From Marinobacterium jannaschii DSM 6295 (lineage in GTDB: Bacteria; Pseudomonadota; Gammaproteobacteria; Pseudomonadales; Balneatricaceae): DNA of 44,746 bases. Under the pieces are notes generated by a model that saw nothing but the letters and a program-made list of their open reading frames with translations, was not told where the DNA came from and made no database searches. Made by a program: the position numbers and the translations under genes. This document shows, one piece after another, positions 16,568 to 26,090 of the stretch. The first letter of the stretch is position 1, and each line of letters starts with the position of its first letter. The stretch covers positions 1-44,746 of the forward strand of contig NZ_KK211069.1 in NCBI RefSeq assembly GCF_000620085.1. Reading direction: 5' to 3'.

Positions 16568-19500
16568 TTATACGCCACCTTCCTCTGGTTCGTAACCCAG
16601 GTTAGGGGCCAGCCAGCGTTCAGCCTCGGCTTTTTCCATACCCTTGCGGTGAGCGTAGCTCTCGACCTGGTCTTCGCTGATCTTCGCCACACCGAAGTAC
16701 TGAGACTGCGGATGACCAAAGTACCAGCCACTCACCGAGGCCGTTGGCAGCATCGCGTAGGACTCTGTCAGGGTGATGCCGGCGTTGGCTTCAACATCCA
16801 GAAGCTGCCAGAGCTTGCCTTTCTCGGTGTGCTCAGGGCAGGCCGGATAGCCCGGTGCTGGACGAATTCCCTGATACTTCTCTTTGATCAGAGCCTCGTT
16901 ATCCAGAGTTTCGTCTGCCGCGTAACCCCACAACTCTCTACGCACTTTTGCGTGCATCAGTTCGGCAAAGGCTTCTGCAAAGCGGTCCGCCAGCGCCTTT
17001 ACCATGATGGAATTGTAGTCATCATGGTCGGCCTCATACCTGGCAACCAGTTCATCACAGCCGTGGCCAGCGGTCACAGCGAAGGCTCCAAAGTAGTCAT
17101 TGACGCCGGAGTCAGCCGGGGCGACAAAGTCGGCCAGACACATATTGGCTTTACCGGCGACTTTCTCTGTCTGCTGTCGCAGCTGTGGCAGGCGAACCAG
17201 CACTTCACTGCGACTGTCGTCGGTGTAGAGCACCACATCGTCATGATTAACCGTGTTGGCCGGGAAGATGCCCACGACAGCTTTGGCGGTCAGCAGCTTC
17301 TCATCAATCAGCTTGTGCAGCATTGCCTTGGCGTCCTTGAACAGCCGGGTAGCTTCTTCGCCAACGACTTCATCCTGCAGGATACGCGGATAGCGACCGG
17401 CCAGTTCCCAGGTCTGGAAGAACGGAGTCCAGTCAAAGTAAGGCTCGATCTCTTCCAGTGAGAAGTCGTCAAAGATATGGATGCCAGGTTTGAGCGGGGC
17501 CGTCGGCTGGTAGTCCTGCCAGTCGATCTTGAATTTATTCTCGCGTGCAGCCTCCAGCGTTACGCGGCGCTTATCATTAGCACGCGCAGCATGGCGGTCG
17601 CGCACTGCCTGATACTCTTCCTGAATCTCCGTTACGTAGTCTGCTTTACGTGCTTTGGACAACAGCGTTGACGCGACATTAACTGCACGGGATGCGTTGG
17701 TAACATGGACCACCTGATCGCGTTTGAAGGCCGGATCGATCTTAACGGCTGTATGAGCTTTGGAGGTAGTGGCACCGCCGATCATCAGCGGGATATCGAA
17801 GCCCTGGCGCTCCATCTCTTTAGCCACATGGACCATCTCATCCAGTGATGGTGTGATTAATCCGGACAGGCCGATAATATCAGCATTCTCTTCACGGGCA
17901 GTCTTGAGAATCGTCTCCGCCGCGACCATAACGCCGAGATCGATAATCTCAAAGTTATTACACTGGAGTACCACACCCACGATGTTTTTACCGATATCGT
18001 GCACATCGCCTTTAACAGTAGCCATGACCACTTTGCCTGCAGAGCTGCTCTCGTTGCCGGCTTTCTCTTCTTCGATAAATGGCATCAGATAGGCGACGGC
18101 TTTTTTCATCACCCGGGCGGATTTCACCACCTGAGGCAGGAACATCTTACCGGCACCAAACAGGTCGCCAACGATGCCCATACCGTCCATCAACGGACCT
18201 TCAATGACCTGCAAAGGGCGCTCGTAGTTGTGTCGGCACTCTTCGACATCGTCATCGATGAATTCGGTGATGCCCTTAACCAGTGCATGGGACAAACGCT
18301 TGTTAACGTCCCAGCTACGCCATTCGGCTGTCTGAGGGTCTTCTACCGCGGCCCCATCACCCCGGTATTTCTCTGCGATAGCCAGCAGACGTTCGGTTCC
18401 GTCGGATCGGGTATTCAGGATCACATCTTCGACATGCTCACGCAGTTCCGCCGGAAGATCATCGTAGATCGCCAGCTGGCCGGCGTTCACGATCCCCATA
18501 TCCATGCCCTTGCTTATGGCGTGGTATAGGAATACACAGTGAATCGCTTCACGCACCGGGTTATTGCCGCGGAACGAGAAGGATACGTTGGAGACTCCGC
18601 CGGAAACTTTGGCATAAGGCAGGTTCTGTTTGATCCAGCCGGTGGCATTGATGAAGTCCACCGCATAGTTATCATGCTCTTCAATACCGGTAGCGACTGC
18701 AAAAATATTGGGGTCGAAGATAATATCTTCCGCCGGGAAGCCCACTACGTCGGTCAGTACCTTGTAAGAGCGCTCACAGATCTCGATCTTGCGCTCATAG
18801 GTATCGGCTTGGCCCTCTTCGTCGAACGCCATCACCACAACGGCTGCACCATAACGACGCAGCTTACGGGCCTGCTCGATAAAGTTAGCCTCTCCCTCTT
18901 TCAGGGAGATGGAGTTTACGATGCCCTTACCCTGGATACACTGCAGGCCGGCTTCGATGACATCCCACTTGGAAGAGTCGATCATGATCGGTACTTTAGC
19001 GATATCCGGCTCGCCGGCGATCAGGTTGAGGAAGCGCACCATTGCCGCATGGGCATCGAGCATCCCCTCATCCATATTGATATCGATGATCTGGGCACCG
19101 TTTTCAACCTGTTGCAGGGCTACTTCCAGCGCTGTTTCGTAGTCGCCTTCTTTAATCAGACGCTTGAACTTGGCAGACCCGGTCACGTTGGTACGTTCAC
19201 CAACGTTTACAAACAGGGTGTCTTCGCCGATGCTCATCGGCTCAAGGCCGGAGAGACGGCATTCAACCGGCAGTTGCGGAATCGGACGAGGTTTATTCTG
19301 CTCAGCCGCTTCGCGCATCGCCCGGATATGATCCGGGGTTGTGCCACAGCAACCGCCGATGATGTTCAGGAATCCGGAAGCAGCCCATTCGCCGATCTCG
19401 GTCGCCATCTGCTCAGGTGTTTCATCATAGCCGCCGAAGGCGTTTGGCAGACCCGCATTCGGATGAGCCGATACATGGGTGTCAGCAATACGGGATAGTT

Positions 19501-20284
19501 CTTCTACATACTGACGCAGTTCCTGCGGACCCAGAGCGCAGTTGAGACCGACGGATAATGGGCGGGCATGGCGTACCGAGTTCCAGAACGCTTCTGTGGT
19601 CTGACCGGAAAGCGTGCGGCCGGAGGCGTCGGTGATGGTTCCGGAGATCATTACCGGAAGACGCAGATCGTTCTCTTCAAAGTAGGTTTCAACCGCATAA
19701 ATGGCGGCTTTTGCGTTGAGAGTATCGAAGATAGTCTCGATCAGAATGATGTCGGCACCGCCTTCCAGCAAGCCGTCAATGGATTCGGTGTAGGCCTCGA
19801 CCAGCTGATTAAAGGTAACGTTGCGATAGCCGGCATCGTTTACATCCGGCGAAATAGAACAGGTACGGTTAGTCGGGCCCAGCACCCCGGCAACGTAACG
19901 CGGGCGATCCGGTGTCAGTGCTTCCAATTCATCGGCTGCTTCCCGTGCCAGTCTGGCGGCGACAACATTGATCTCACGGCTGTACGCTTCCATCTCGTAG
20001 TCAGCCATTGCGATCTGGGTCGCATTGAAGGTGTTGGTCTCAATGATATCTGCACCGGCATCTAGATAGGCGCGATGGATATCCTTGATGATTTTTGGTT
20101 GTGTGAGCACCAGAAGATCGTTGTTTCCCTTAACTTCGATATGCCAGTCAGCAAAGCGCTCGCCACGATAGTCCTCTTCAACAAGTTTGTAGTCCTGAAT
20201 CATGGTACCCATACCACCATCCAGAATAAGAATACGTTCTTGCAGGGCTGCCTGTAGCTGCGGTGTCTTGTTCTTCTGTGTCAC
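16568..20284 (-). CDS. metH: Cobalamin-dependent methionine synthase
   Basis: The enzyme has 1238 residues and transfers a methyl group from methyltetrahydrofolate to homocysteine. All four modules are present in order. The homocysteine-binding domain (about 12-330) has [11 protein letters not shown] and the zinc-type [10 protein letters not shown]. The pterin-binding domain (about 355-620) has [14 protein letters not shown] and [11 protein letters not shown]. The B12 region (about 650-890) has [15 protein letters not shown] with the cobalt-ligand His at 762. The reactivation domain (about 910-1230) has [15 protein letters not shown]. Start GTG 20284 (MTQKNKTPQ) is chosen because GGTGG lies nine bases upstream; the frame also reaches TTG 20305. 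Length matches E. coli MetH. It shares a terminator with the MocR-type gene and depends on cobalamin, made or salvaged partly by cbiB/cobC nearby. Confidence 0.98.
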   Translation of the reverse strand: MTQKNKTPQLQAALQERILILDGGMGTMIQDYKLVEEDYRGERFADWHIEVKGNNDLLVLTQPKIIKDIHRAYLDAGADIIETNTFNATQIAMADYEMEAYSREINVVAARLAREAADELEALTPDRPRYVAGVLGPTNRTCSISPDVNDAGYRNVTFNQLVEAYTESIDGLLEGGADIILIETIFDTLNAKAAIYAVETYFEENDLRLPVMISGTITDASGRTLSGQTTEAFWNSVRHARPLSVGLNCALGPQELRQYVEELSRIADTHVSAHPNAGLPNAFGGYDETPEQMATEIGEWAASGFLNIIGGCCGTTPDHIRAMREAAEQNKPRPIPQLPVECRLSGLEPMSIGEDTLFVNVGERTNVTGSAKFKRLIKEGDYETALEVALQQVENGAQIIDINMDEGMLDAHAAMVRFLNLIAGEPDIAKVPIMIDSSKWDVIEAGLQCIQGKGIVNSISLKEGEANFIEQARKLRRYGAAVVVMAFDEEGQADTYERKIEICERSYKVLTDVVGFPAEDIIFDPNIFAVATGIEEHDNYAVDFINATGWIKQNLPYAKVSGGVSNVSFSFRGNNPVREAIHCVFLYHAISKGMDMGIVNAGQLAIYDDLPAELREHVEDVILNTRSDGTERLLAIAEKYRGDGAAVEDPQTAEWRSWDVNKRLSHALVKGITEFIDDDVEECRHNYERPLQVIEGPLMDGMGIVGDLFGAGKMFLPQVVKSARVMKKAVAYLMPFIEEEKAGNESSSAGKVVMATVKGDVHDIGKNIVGVVLQCNNFEIIDLGVMVAAETILKTAREENADIIGLSGLITPSLDEMVHVAKEMERQGFDIPLMIGGATTSKAHTAVKIDPAFKRDQVVHVTNASRAVNVASTLLSKARKADYVTEIQEEYQAVRDRHAARANDKRRVTLEAARENKFKIDWQDYQPTAPLKPGIHIFDDFSLEEIEPYFDWTPFFQTWELAGRYPRILQDEVVGEEATRLFKDAKAMLHKLIDEKLLTAKAVVGIFPANTVNHDDVVLYTDDSRSEVLVRLPQLRQQTEKVAGKANMCLADFVAPADSGVNDYFGAFAVTAGHGCDELVARYEADHDDYNSIMVKALADRFAEAFAELMHAKVRRELWGYAADETLDNEALIKEKYQGIRPAPGYPACPEHTEKGKLWQLLDVEANAGITLTESYAMLPTASVSGWYFGHPQSQYFGVAKISEDQVESYAHRKGMEKAEAERWLAPNLGYEPEEGGV

Positions 20285-20716
20285 GATTATATTTCCACCA
20301 ACCAACGGAGTGATAAGCGAATCATTCTAAATCAATTATTTAGCAAATGCCGTGACCTTCATTCAACTTAGAATGAATAGGGCTAATATTTGTCGTAATC
20401 GCGCTAATTTGTCCGAAAATAGCTATTGACTGTCTGTCTGGAAGAGGGGAAATGGTGCTAGAATTTCGCCCCACCGCAGCAATCCAGCCTGCCTTGACTA
20501 TTTCACTAGCTCATTCTGATCATGCATTTAATACCATTGTGCATGCATTCCACACTGGAAGTGGGAGCCAGGATCAGCCCGAAACAGTTCAATGAAGCAG
20601 TTAGCGGGGCTGTCGGTAACAGAATACTTATAAGTGATGATGCGAATCAGGGATAAGCGCGTTATCGGGGGCTGGGTGAACACCCAGGAACGGAGAGCAA
20701 GAAGCAGGTCTAGATT
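20285..20716. other. Divergent intergenic region, metH / panD
   Basis: The 432-bp space holds the metH upstream dyad on the left. Near panD there are two small perfect hairpins: gataa/ttatc (20652-20656 with 20662-20666) and ctgggtg/cacccag (20672-20678 with 20681-20687, 2-nt loop). They could fold in a panD leader. No open frame in it looks like a gene, and I could not fit a known riboswitch consensus. Confidence 0.4.
20358..20377. promoter_or_regulatory. Dyad upstream of metH
   Basis: ttcattc (20358-20364) and gaatgaa (20371-20377) form 7-bp arms around a 6-bp spacer, 75 bp upstream of the metH start. On the minus strand TTGAAT (20368-20363) and TAAATA (20344-20339) could be a weak promoter with 18-bp spacing. 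The dyad may be an operator; it does not match the TGAA-N5-TTCA MetR pattern. Confidence 0.35.
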
Positions 20717-21151
20717 ATGCTGCAGACATTTCTGAAGGCGAAGCTGCACCGAGTGACAGTGACACACGCCGAACTTCACTATGAAGGTTCGTGCGCTATT
20801 GATGGCGTACTGCTGGATAAATCCGGTATTCGTGAATACGAAAAGATTGATATCTACAACATCAATAACGGTGAGCGTTTCTCTACCTACGCCATCCGCG
20901 CTGAAGATAACAGCGGCATTATTTCTGTGAACGGAGCGGCGGCTCACAAGGCGAGCAAGGGTGATCTGCTGATCATCGGCTCCTACGTGCAGCTGAATGA
21001 AGAGGAAGTGGAGAACTTCCAGCCAACACTGTGCTACTTCGAAAATGCCAAAGCTGACGGCGGTGTCGGTGCCAGCGATGAAGAGTTGTTTCAGCGCAAT
21101 GTACTGACCGGCATGAAGAAAGCCATTCCGGTGCAGCCGAAAGAGAAATAA
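20717..21151 (+). CDS. panD: Aspartate 1-decarboxylase proenzyme PanD
   Basis: This 144-residue pyruvoyl enzyme makes beta-alanine from L-aspartate for pantothenate and CoA. The N-terminus is diagnostic: [21 protein letters not shown], with self-cleavage expected between Gly24 and Ser25 to form the pyruvoyl group. [10 protein letters not shown] and [16 protein letters not shown] follow as in the family. E. coli PanD is 126 residues; the extra length here is an acidic, Gly-rich stretch after CYFE (about 114-131) before the conserved MKKAIPVQ end. Start ATG 20717 has only a weak AGCAGG upstream. panC and panB are not adjacent. A UUCG terminator follows, so the gene is probably expressed alone. 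Confidence 0.97.
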   Translation: MLQTFLKAKLHRVTVTHAELHYEGSCAIDGVLLDKSGIREYEKIDIYNINNGERFSTYAIRAEDNSGIISVNGAAAHKASKGDLLIIGSYVQLNEEEVENFQPTLCYFENAKADGGVGASDEELFQRNVLTGMKKAIPVQPKEK

Positions 21152-21180
21152 TTGCCTGAGTTTCTCAGGATGATGTCTAC

Positions 21181-21206
21181 AAAAACCACCTTCGGGTGGT
21201 TTTTTT
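21181..21206 (+). terminator. Intrinsic terminator of panD
   Basis: aaaaaccacc/ggtggttttt with a ttcg tetraloop (21181-21204) runs into seven Ts. It lies 30 bp after the panD stop. Confidence 0.93.
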
Positions 21207-21339
21207 GTGTCTGGAGTTCGCGCCTGCAGATTCTCCGGGGGAGGTTTCTACTGGAAAGCAGTCAAGCTTCATATTGTCGACAATGTTGCGGTTATACGGG
21301 TTTTATAACGATGCTTTCACCTATTGTATTAGGCTTCTG

Positions 21340-21375
21340 TACTACAAAGTGACCGTTCATTCGCCTTTTGTAGTA
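21340..21375. promoter_or_regulatory. Inverted repeat upstream of prpE
   Basis: tactacaaa (21340-21348) and tttgtagta (21367-21375) are perfect 9-bp arms separated by 18 bp, about 120 bp before the prpE start. The arrangement suits an upstream activator or repressor site. A TACAAT hexamer at 21431-21436 could be a -10 box without a good -35. Confidence 0.4.
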
Positions 21376-21496
21376 GATTAATTCCTCTTTAACTCGGTTA
21401 CAGTGAAGCCAAGTCGGACTGGTCAAGTGTCTACAATAAATTACAAAGACCTGTCTCAAACACGATCGTCAACCACAAGAAGAAAGGACCGGTGCT

Positions 21497-23389
21497 ATGT
21501 CCTATCAAGCAGAGTATTCCAAATCCATTGAAACTCCTGAGCTGTTCTGGAGTGAGAAAGCGGACGCCATTGAATGGTTTAAGAAGCCGGAAACTATCCT
21601 GTCCAAGGATGAGAATGGTATCCATCGCTGGTTCGCCGACGGTGAAATGAACACCGCCTATCTGGCGCTTGATTACCATGTAGAAAATGGCCGTGGCGAC
21701 CAGCTGGCGATGATTTTCGACTCACCGGTAACCAACACCAAACGCCAGCTGACCTACAATGAGCTGCGTGATGAAGTTGCAAAGTTCGCGGGTATTCTTA
21801 AAGCGCAGGGTGTTGGCAAAGGTGACCGTGTTGTCATTTATATGCCGATGGTGCCTGAAGCCGTGATGGCTATGCTGGCTGTCGCGCGTCTGGGTGCGAT
21901 TCATTCCGTCGTGTTTGGTGGATTTGCCCCGCACGAGCTGGCTGTACGTATTGATGATGCTGAGCCTAAGGTAATTGTAACGGCTTCTTGTGGTATCGAA
22001 GTTCAGAAGGTTATCGAGTACAAGCCGCTACTTGATCAGGCGATCGAGAAGTCTGCCCATAAACCTGAGAAGTGTGTCGTACTGCAGCGTCCACAGGCCG
22101 AGGCTTCTCTGGTCGAAGGTCGTGATCTTGACTGGCATCAGGCGATGGAAACGGCAGAACCCGCTGAATGTGTACCGGTTAAGGGCACAGATCCTCTGTA
22201 CATCCTCTACACCTCCGGTACTACCGGTAAGCCAAAGGGTGTGGTTCGTGATAACGGCGGTCATGCTGTTGCCCTGAACTATTCCATGAAAGCGATCTAC
22301 AACATGGAGCCGGGCGATGTATTCTGGGCTGCCTCGGACGTAGGCTGGGTGGTCGGTCACTCCTACATCGTCTATGGTCCTCTGCTGGCGGGTTGCACCA
22401 CAGTCGTATATGAAGGTAAGCCGGTACGCACACCGGACGCCGGTGCATTCTGGCGGGTCTGCGAGGAGTATGGCTGTAAAGCTCTGTTTGCCGCGCCAAC
22501 CGCGTTCCGCGCGATCAAGAAAGAAGACCCTGAGGCTGCGCTGCTGAAAAATTATGATCTGTCCAAGCTTGAGACGATCTTTATGGCGGGCGAGCGTCTG
22601 GATCCACCAACCTATCACTGGACCGTAGATGTAACCGGCAAGCCGGTTGTAGATCACTGGTGGCAGACTGAAACCGGTTGGGCGATCTGCGGCAACCTGA
22701 CAGGTGTTGAGCTGAAGGCGCCTAAACCAGGTTCATCGACGGTGCCGGTGCCGGGCTTCAATGTGCAGATTCTTGACCCTGAAGGTAACGAGCTGCCTGC
22801 AGGCGAGCAGGGAGCTATTGCCCTGAAATTACCGCTGCCACCAAGCTGTCTGCCAACCGTCTGGGGCGATTTTGAACGCTTCCGTACTGGTTATCTGTCT
22901 GACTTCCCGGGCTATTACACTTCAGGTGATGGTGGTTATAAAGATGAAGATGGCTACGTCTTTATCATGGGCCGTACCGATGATGTGATTAATGTCGCCG
23001 GCCATCGACTGTCCACCGGTGAAATGGAAGAGATCGTCGCGGGCCACTCTGCCGTCGCTGAATGTGCGGTTATCGGCGTCAACGATCCGCTTAAAGGTCA
23101 GCAGCCTGTTGGCCTGGTACTGCTGAAAGACGGTGTTGATGTCGAAGAAGATGCACTCGAAGCCGAACTGGTTGCACTGGTGCGTAAAGAGATCGGTGCG
23201 GTTGCCTGCTTTAAGAAAGCGATTGTCGTACAGCGTCTGCCGAAAACACGTTCCGGTAAGATTCTGCGTAAACTACTTCGCCAGATTGCCGATGGTAAGG
23301 AGTACTCTGTACCTTCCACTATCGATGATCCGGCAAGTCTGCCCGAGATCCAAGAGATCATGGGTCACCATGGACTGGTGTCAGCGTAA
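21497..23389 (+). CDS. prpE: Propionate-CoA ligase (PrpE-type acyl-CoA synthetase)
   Basis: This 630-residue AMP-forming acyl-CoA synthetase has the phosphate-binding loop YILYTSGTTGKPKGVVRD, a WWQTETGW acyl/AMP block, TSGD near the hinge, GRTDDVINVAGHRLSTGEME, and the catalytic Lys at 588 in RLPKTRSGKILRK. The N-terminus (ELFWSEKADAIEWFKKPETI) and the ending ADGKEYSVPSTIDDPASL are of the propionyl-CoA synthetase type rather than acetyl-CoA synthetase. Propionyl-CoA would feed the methylcitrate cycle or PHA synthesis; Lys588 is the usual site of acylation control in this family. AAAGGA lies at good spacing before ATG 21497. No other prp gene is next to it; it is flanked by terminators and so monocistronic. 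Confidence 0.9.
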   Translation: MSYQAEYSKSIETPELFWSEKADAIEWFKKPETILSKDENGIHRWFADGEMNTAYLALDYHVENGRGDQLAMIFDSPVTNTKRQLTYNELRDEVAKFAGILKAQGVGKGDRVVIYMPMVPEAVMAMLAVARLGAIHSVVFGGFAPHELAVRIDDAEPKVIVTASCGIEVQKVIEYKPLLDQAIEKSAHKPEKCVVLQRPQAEASLVEGRDLDWHQAMETAEPAECVPVKGTDPLYILYTSGTTGKPKGVVRDNGGHAVALNYSMKAIYNMEPGDVFWAASDVGWVVGHSYIVYGPLLAGCTTVVYEGKPVRTPDAGAFWRVCEEYGCKALFAAPTAFRAIKKEDPEAALLKNYDLSKLETIFMAGERLDPPTYHWTVDVTGKPVVDHWWQTETGWAICGNLTGVELKAPKPGSSTVPVPGFNVQILDPEGNELPAGEQGAIALKLPLPPSCLPTVWGDFERFRTGYLSDFPGYYTSGDGGYKDEDGYVFIMGRTDDVINVAGHRLSTGEMEEIVAGHSAVAECAVIGVNDPLKGQQPVGLVLLKDGVDVEEDALEAELVALVRKEIGAVACFKKAIVVQRLPKTRSGKILRKLLRQIADGKEYSVPSTIDDPASLPEIQEIMGHHGLVSA

Positions 23390-23390
23390 C

Positions 23391-23414
23391 GGATAATCCT
23401 TCGGGGGATCATCC
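23391..23414 (+). other. Imperfect hairpin just after prpE
   Basis: ggataatcc and ggatcatcc-type arms around a ttcg loop (23391-23414) follow the prpE stop by two bases. There is no T-run; it may stabilise the mRNA end ahead of the true terminator about 90 bp further on. Confidence 0.35.
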
Positions 23415-23505
23415 AATACGTCATTCGGGAGGATTGGTTAGCGCAGTCTGTCTGCGTCGGACGGTGGTAATTGATTAGCTAACTCCCAGTACCCTTAGCT
23501 CAGTT

Positions 23506-23533
23506 GAGGCAACCTTTGGTTGCCTCTTTTTTT
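23506..23533 (+). terminator. Intrinsic terminator of prpE
   Basis: gaggcaacc/ggttgcctc (23506-23514 with 23518-23526, loop ttt) is followed by seven Ts. It sits about 115 bp beyond the prpE stop and before the convergent SDR gene. Confidence 0.92.
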
Positions 23534-23596
23534 GCCTGGTTTCAGCCCTGCAGCCAGCCCATCCGGTATGGATCTGAATGCGGTAAGATGCACGGG

Positions 23597-24448
23597 CTAT
23601 TTATTTTCGTCGTCCGAAATTTTTAGTAAGACTTTGTCCAGCAGGCGCGTGGACAGAACCCGGCGCAGAAATCCGAACAGGTATGTTGGTACTGTGACAT
23701 AGTAGCGTGGTTTCGGGCGCTTACTTTCCAGTGCGTGGATGACGCACTTGGTGACAGCTTCAGGGCCTAATGTAAACGGATCACGTTGGCGCTCGATATC
23801 AGTCTTGCTCAGGCGGGCATTGACGGCAGCATAGACTTCCTTATGGGCGCTGTTGTTGCTATCAATATTTTCCTGAAATTTCTGGTAGGCGTTCTTGCGG
23901 AATTGGCTTTCTATCGGTCCCGGCTCAATCAGTGAAACCTGAATTGCCGTTCCCGCCAGCTCCTGGCGCAGCGTGTCACTCAGTCCCTCAAGCGCAAACT
24001 TTGAAGCATTGTAGGCACCGCGGTATTTCAGCGTAATCAGACCCAGCACTGAGCTGTTATGAATGATACGGCCGTAACCCTGTTTTCTCATCACCGGCAG
24101 GACTTTGCAGGTTAGTTCATGCCAGCCGAAAACATTGGTCTCGAACTGTTGCCTGAGAACATCCCTGCTGAGGTCCTCTACTGCGCCAGGCTGTCCGTAG
24201 GCGCCGTTATTGAACAGAGCATAAAGCTCGCCGCCACTGCGAGCCAGAACCCATTCCAGAGCAGTACTGATCGATTCGCTGGAATCCAGGTCCAGCTGAG
24301 TTGCCTCAAAGCCCTGGTTAGCCAGCATATCAACATCAGAAGGTTTTCGGGCCGTTGCAAATACCCGGTAGCCACGCTGTTTTAGATCAGAAGCGACCCT
24401 GAGTCCGATTCCGGTGGAGCATCCTGTAATTAGCACTGCTTTTTGCAT
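23597..24448 (-). CDS. SDR family oxidoreductase
   Basis: This is a 283-residue classical short-chain dehydrogenase. The cofactor motif is near the N-terminus (VLITGCSTGIGLRVASDL); the Arg-Lys pair after strand 2 (ATARKPSD) suggests NADP(H). The NNAG motif reads NNGAYG. The catalytic Ser is in NSSVLGL and the catalytic Tyr/Lys in YNASKFALEGL. The C-terminus has a hydrophobic, basic stretch (YLFGFLRRVLSTRLL) that may contact membrane. The substrate cannot be told from sequence. Start ATG 24448 follows AGGAC at normal spacing; the open frame continues upstream to 24553 without family features. It runs in the same direction as, and 126 bp downstream of, the VpsR-like gene, but with its own ribosome site. 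Confidence 0.87.
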   Translation of the reverse strand: MQKAVLITGCSTGIGLRVASDLKQRGYRVFATARKPSDVDMLANQGFEATQLDLDSSESISTALEWVLARSGGELYALFNNGAYGQPGAVEDLSRDVLRQQFETNVFGWHELTCKVLPVMRKQGYGRIIHNSSVLGLITLKYRGAYNASKFALEGLSDTLRQELAGTAIQVSLIEPGPIESQFRKNAYQKFQENIDSNNSAHKEVYAAVNARLSKTDIERQRDPFTLGPEAVTKCVIHALESKRPKPRYYVTVPTYLFGFLRRVLSTRLLDKVLLKISDDENK

Positions 24449-24574
24449 TGAATCTGTCCTGAGAGACTTTGTTCCGGTCAGGCATGCTATCAGATTCCAG
24501 TGCTTAAGCAGAATCAGGAGCGGTGTGATCAGGTGCATCTTATCCGGATGCACCTCGTTTTGCTGAATGGTTAG

Positions 24575-25957
24575 TTAGCGAATCGCGTATTTATCCATTA
24601 AGCGATAGAGTGTTACGCGGGAAACGCCCAGCAGGCTAGCTGCCTTTGAGATGTTATGGTGGGTGTGTTGCAGGCTGCATTTCACGGCCATAACTTCTGC
24701 CTGATTTCGGGCTTCATCGAGAGAAACCACTTCCATCTCTATATCAGAGGGAGAGAGCGCCATATCCTGTGGCTGAATGAGTTCAGTCTGGGACATTACC
24801 AGTGCCCGACGTATCTTGTTAATCAGTTCTCTGACATTGCCACTCCATCGGTGTTTCAACATGGCATCAACCGTGTCGGCAGAAAATCCGGTCGCGGGGG
24901 TGTCGTATTCTTCCTTGAATCGATTAAAGAAGTATCTGGCCAGCAGTTCGATATCCTGTTCCCGTTCGCTCAGAGAGGGAAGTGCAATGCTCAGAATACT
25001 TAACCTTTGGTACAGCTCATTTATCAAGCGCCCTTCGCTGACGGCTTGTGTCGCATCTTCAGCCGTGCCCGCCAATATGCGTACATTGAGCTGCCGACTG
25101 ATTCCGGAGCCTTCTCGCTGGTAGCTGTTCTGTTCCATGGCGTGAAGAAGTTTCTGCTGTGCCTGTATGGGCAGGCGAGTGATTTCCTTAATAAATAGTG
25201 TGCCTCCCGCAGCTGATTCCAGGCGTCCGGTGCGACTTGAGGCGTTCTCAGGGGCGGGTTCTTGAGTGCCAAATAATTCCGAATCTATAAGGCTTTCCGG
25301 AAGTGCCGCGCAATTCATGACCTGAAACGGGCCTGAACTCCTGTGCGAACGTTGGTGGATGGCTGAAGCAACCAGTTCTTTACCAGAGCCTGATTCGCCA
25401 TGAAGAAGAACAGGGGCATCAACGCCAGCTATATGCCGGATCTGTTCAAATACCTTCAGCATAGAGGGGCTGGTGCCGACGATTTCGATATCGTCGTCGG
25501 GCTGCCGCTCATCCGGGGGAGGGGGGCTGTCCTTGAGCATGCATTTGCCATAGGCATGGCCGAGCGTTGCTTTCAGGTAATCAAGATTATTCTCCAGTGG
25601 AAGGGTGAAGTAGTCGTAAAAATACTGATAGATCAGGCGACGGAACACCGGATTTTTCAGGTCTTCCTGACATGTTAAGGCGATCCAGGCGGTGGAGTCT
25701 TCTTCGCGAAAGAAGCCTTCTATATCTTCTATCTGTTCATCATCCAGATGTTCAAGGTGGACAAGTCCAACCAGAAAATTATTATGATGTAACCGGCTAC
25801 GAGCCCTGGGGGTCGATGTTACGCGCTCAATTGCCCAGTTATCGAGGCGAATATCAATGCCTGGCAGGCTTCGATCGTAGCTATAGTCCAAATAGAGTGC
25901 TTTTCGCGGTGGCAAGGCTCCTCTTGTCACATTGGGTGAATACGAGTAATTAGCCAT
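24575..25957 (-). CDS. VpsR-like regulator with degenerate sigma-54 AAA+ domain
   Basis: The protein has 460 residues. An N-terminal domain of about 150 residues (LYLDYSYDRSLPGIDIRLDN, then DSTAWIALTCQEDLKNPVFR) is a diverged receiver like that of VpsR-type proteins. The AAA+ domain (about 160-385) keeps Walker A GESGSGKE (187-194). It lacks the sigma-54-contacting GAFTGA loop: after ELFG the text is TQEPAPENASSRTGRLE. Walker B reads GGTLFIKEI, with Lys257 in place of the catalytic Asp. The C-terminal Fis-type helix-turn-helix is intact (NISKAASLLGVSRVTLYRLM). Such proteins, like Vibrio VpsR, do not work as ordinary sigma-54 activators, and VpsR binds c-di-GMP; binding here is inference. ATG 25957 is preferred over GTG 25966; neither has a strong ribosome site. 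Confidence 0.83.
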   Translation of the reverse strand: MANYSYSPNVTRGALPPRKALYLDYSYDRSLPGIDIRLDNWAIERVTSTPRARSRLHHNNFLVGLVHLEHLDDEQIEDIEGFFREEDSTAWIALTCQEDLKNPVFRRLIYQYFYDYFTLPLENNLDYLKATLGHAYGKCMLKDSPPPPDERQPDDDIEIVGTSPSMLKVFEQIRHIAGVDAPVLLHGESGSGKELVASAIHQRSHRSSGPFQVMNCAALPESLIDSELFGTQEPAPENASSRTGRLESAAGGTLFIKEITRLPIQAQQKLLHAMEQNSYQREGSGISRQLNVRILAGTAEDATQAVSEGRLINELYQRLSILSIALPSLSEREQDIELLARYFFNRFKEEYDTPATGFSADTVDAMLKHRWSGNVRELINKIRRALVMSQTELIQPQDMALSPSDIEMEVVSLDEARNQAEVMAVKCSLQHTHHNISKAASLLGVSRVTLYRLMDKYAIR

Positions 25958-26021
25958 TTTGTTCACGCGCTTTAACAGTCTGTTTAAGCTGCGCTCACAA
26001 GCACTTATTTAATAGTAGAAC

Positions 26022-26036
26022 AGATTTGGTAAATCT
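26022..26036. promoter_or_regulatory. Dyad upstream of the VpsR-like gene
   Basis: agattt/aaatct with a ggt centre (26022-26036) is a perfect 6-bp-arm dyad 65 bp before the start. By position it could be an autoregulatory operator or part of the promoter. Confidence 0.35.
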
Positions 26037-26090
26037 ACCGAAGGAAGGGTGAAGCTGTACAGAATGTAGATGAATACTTACAGGTAGAGG

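Noticed and set aside
18539-19498. 319-codon plus-strand frame inside metH
   Set aside because: It is antisense to conserved metH domains and has no recognisable domain or ribosome site.
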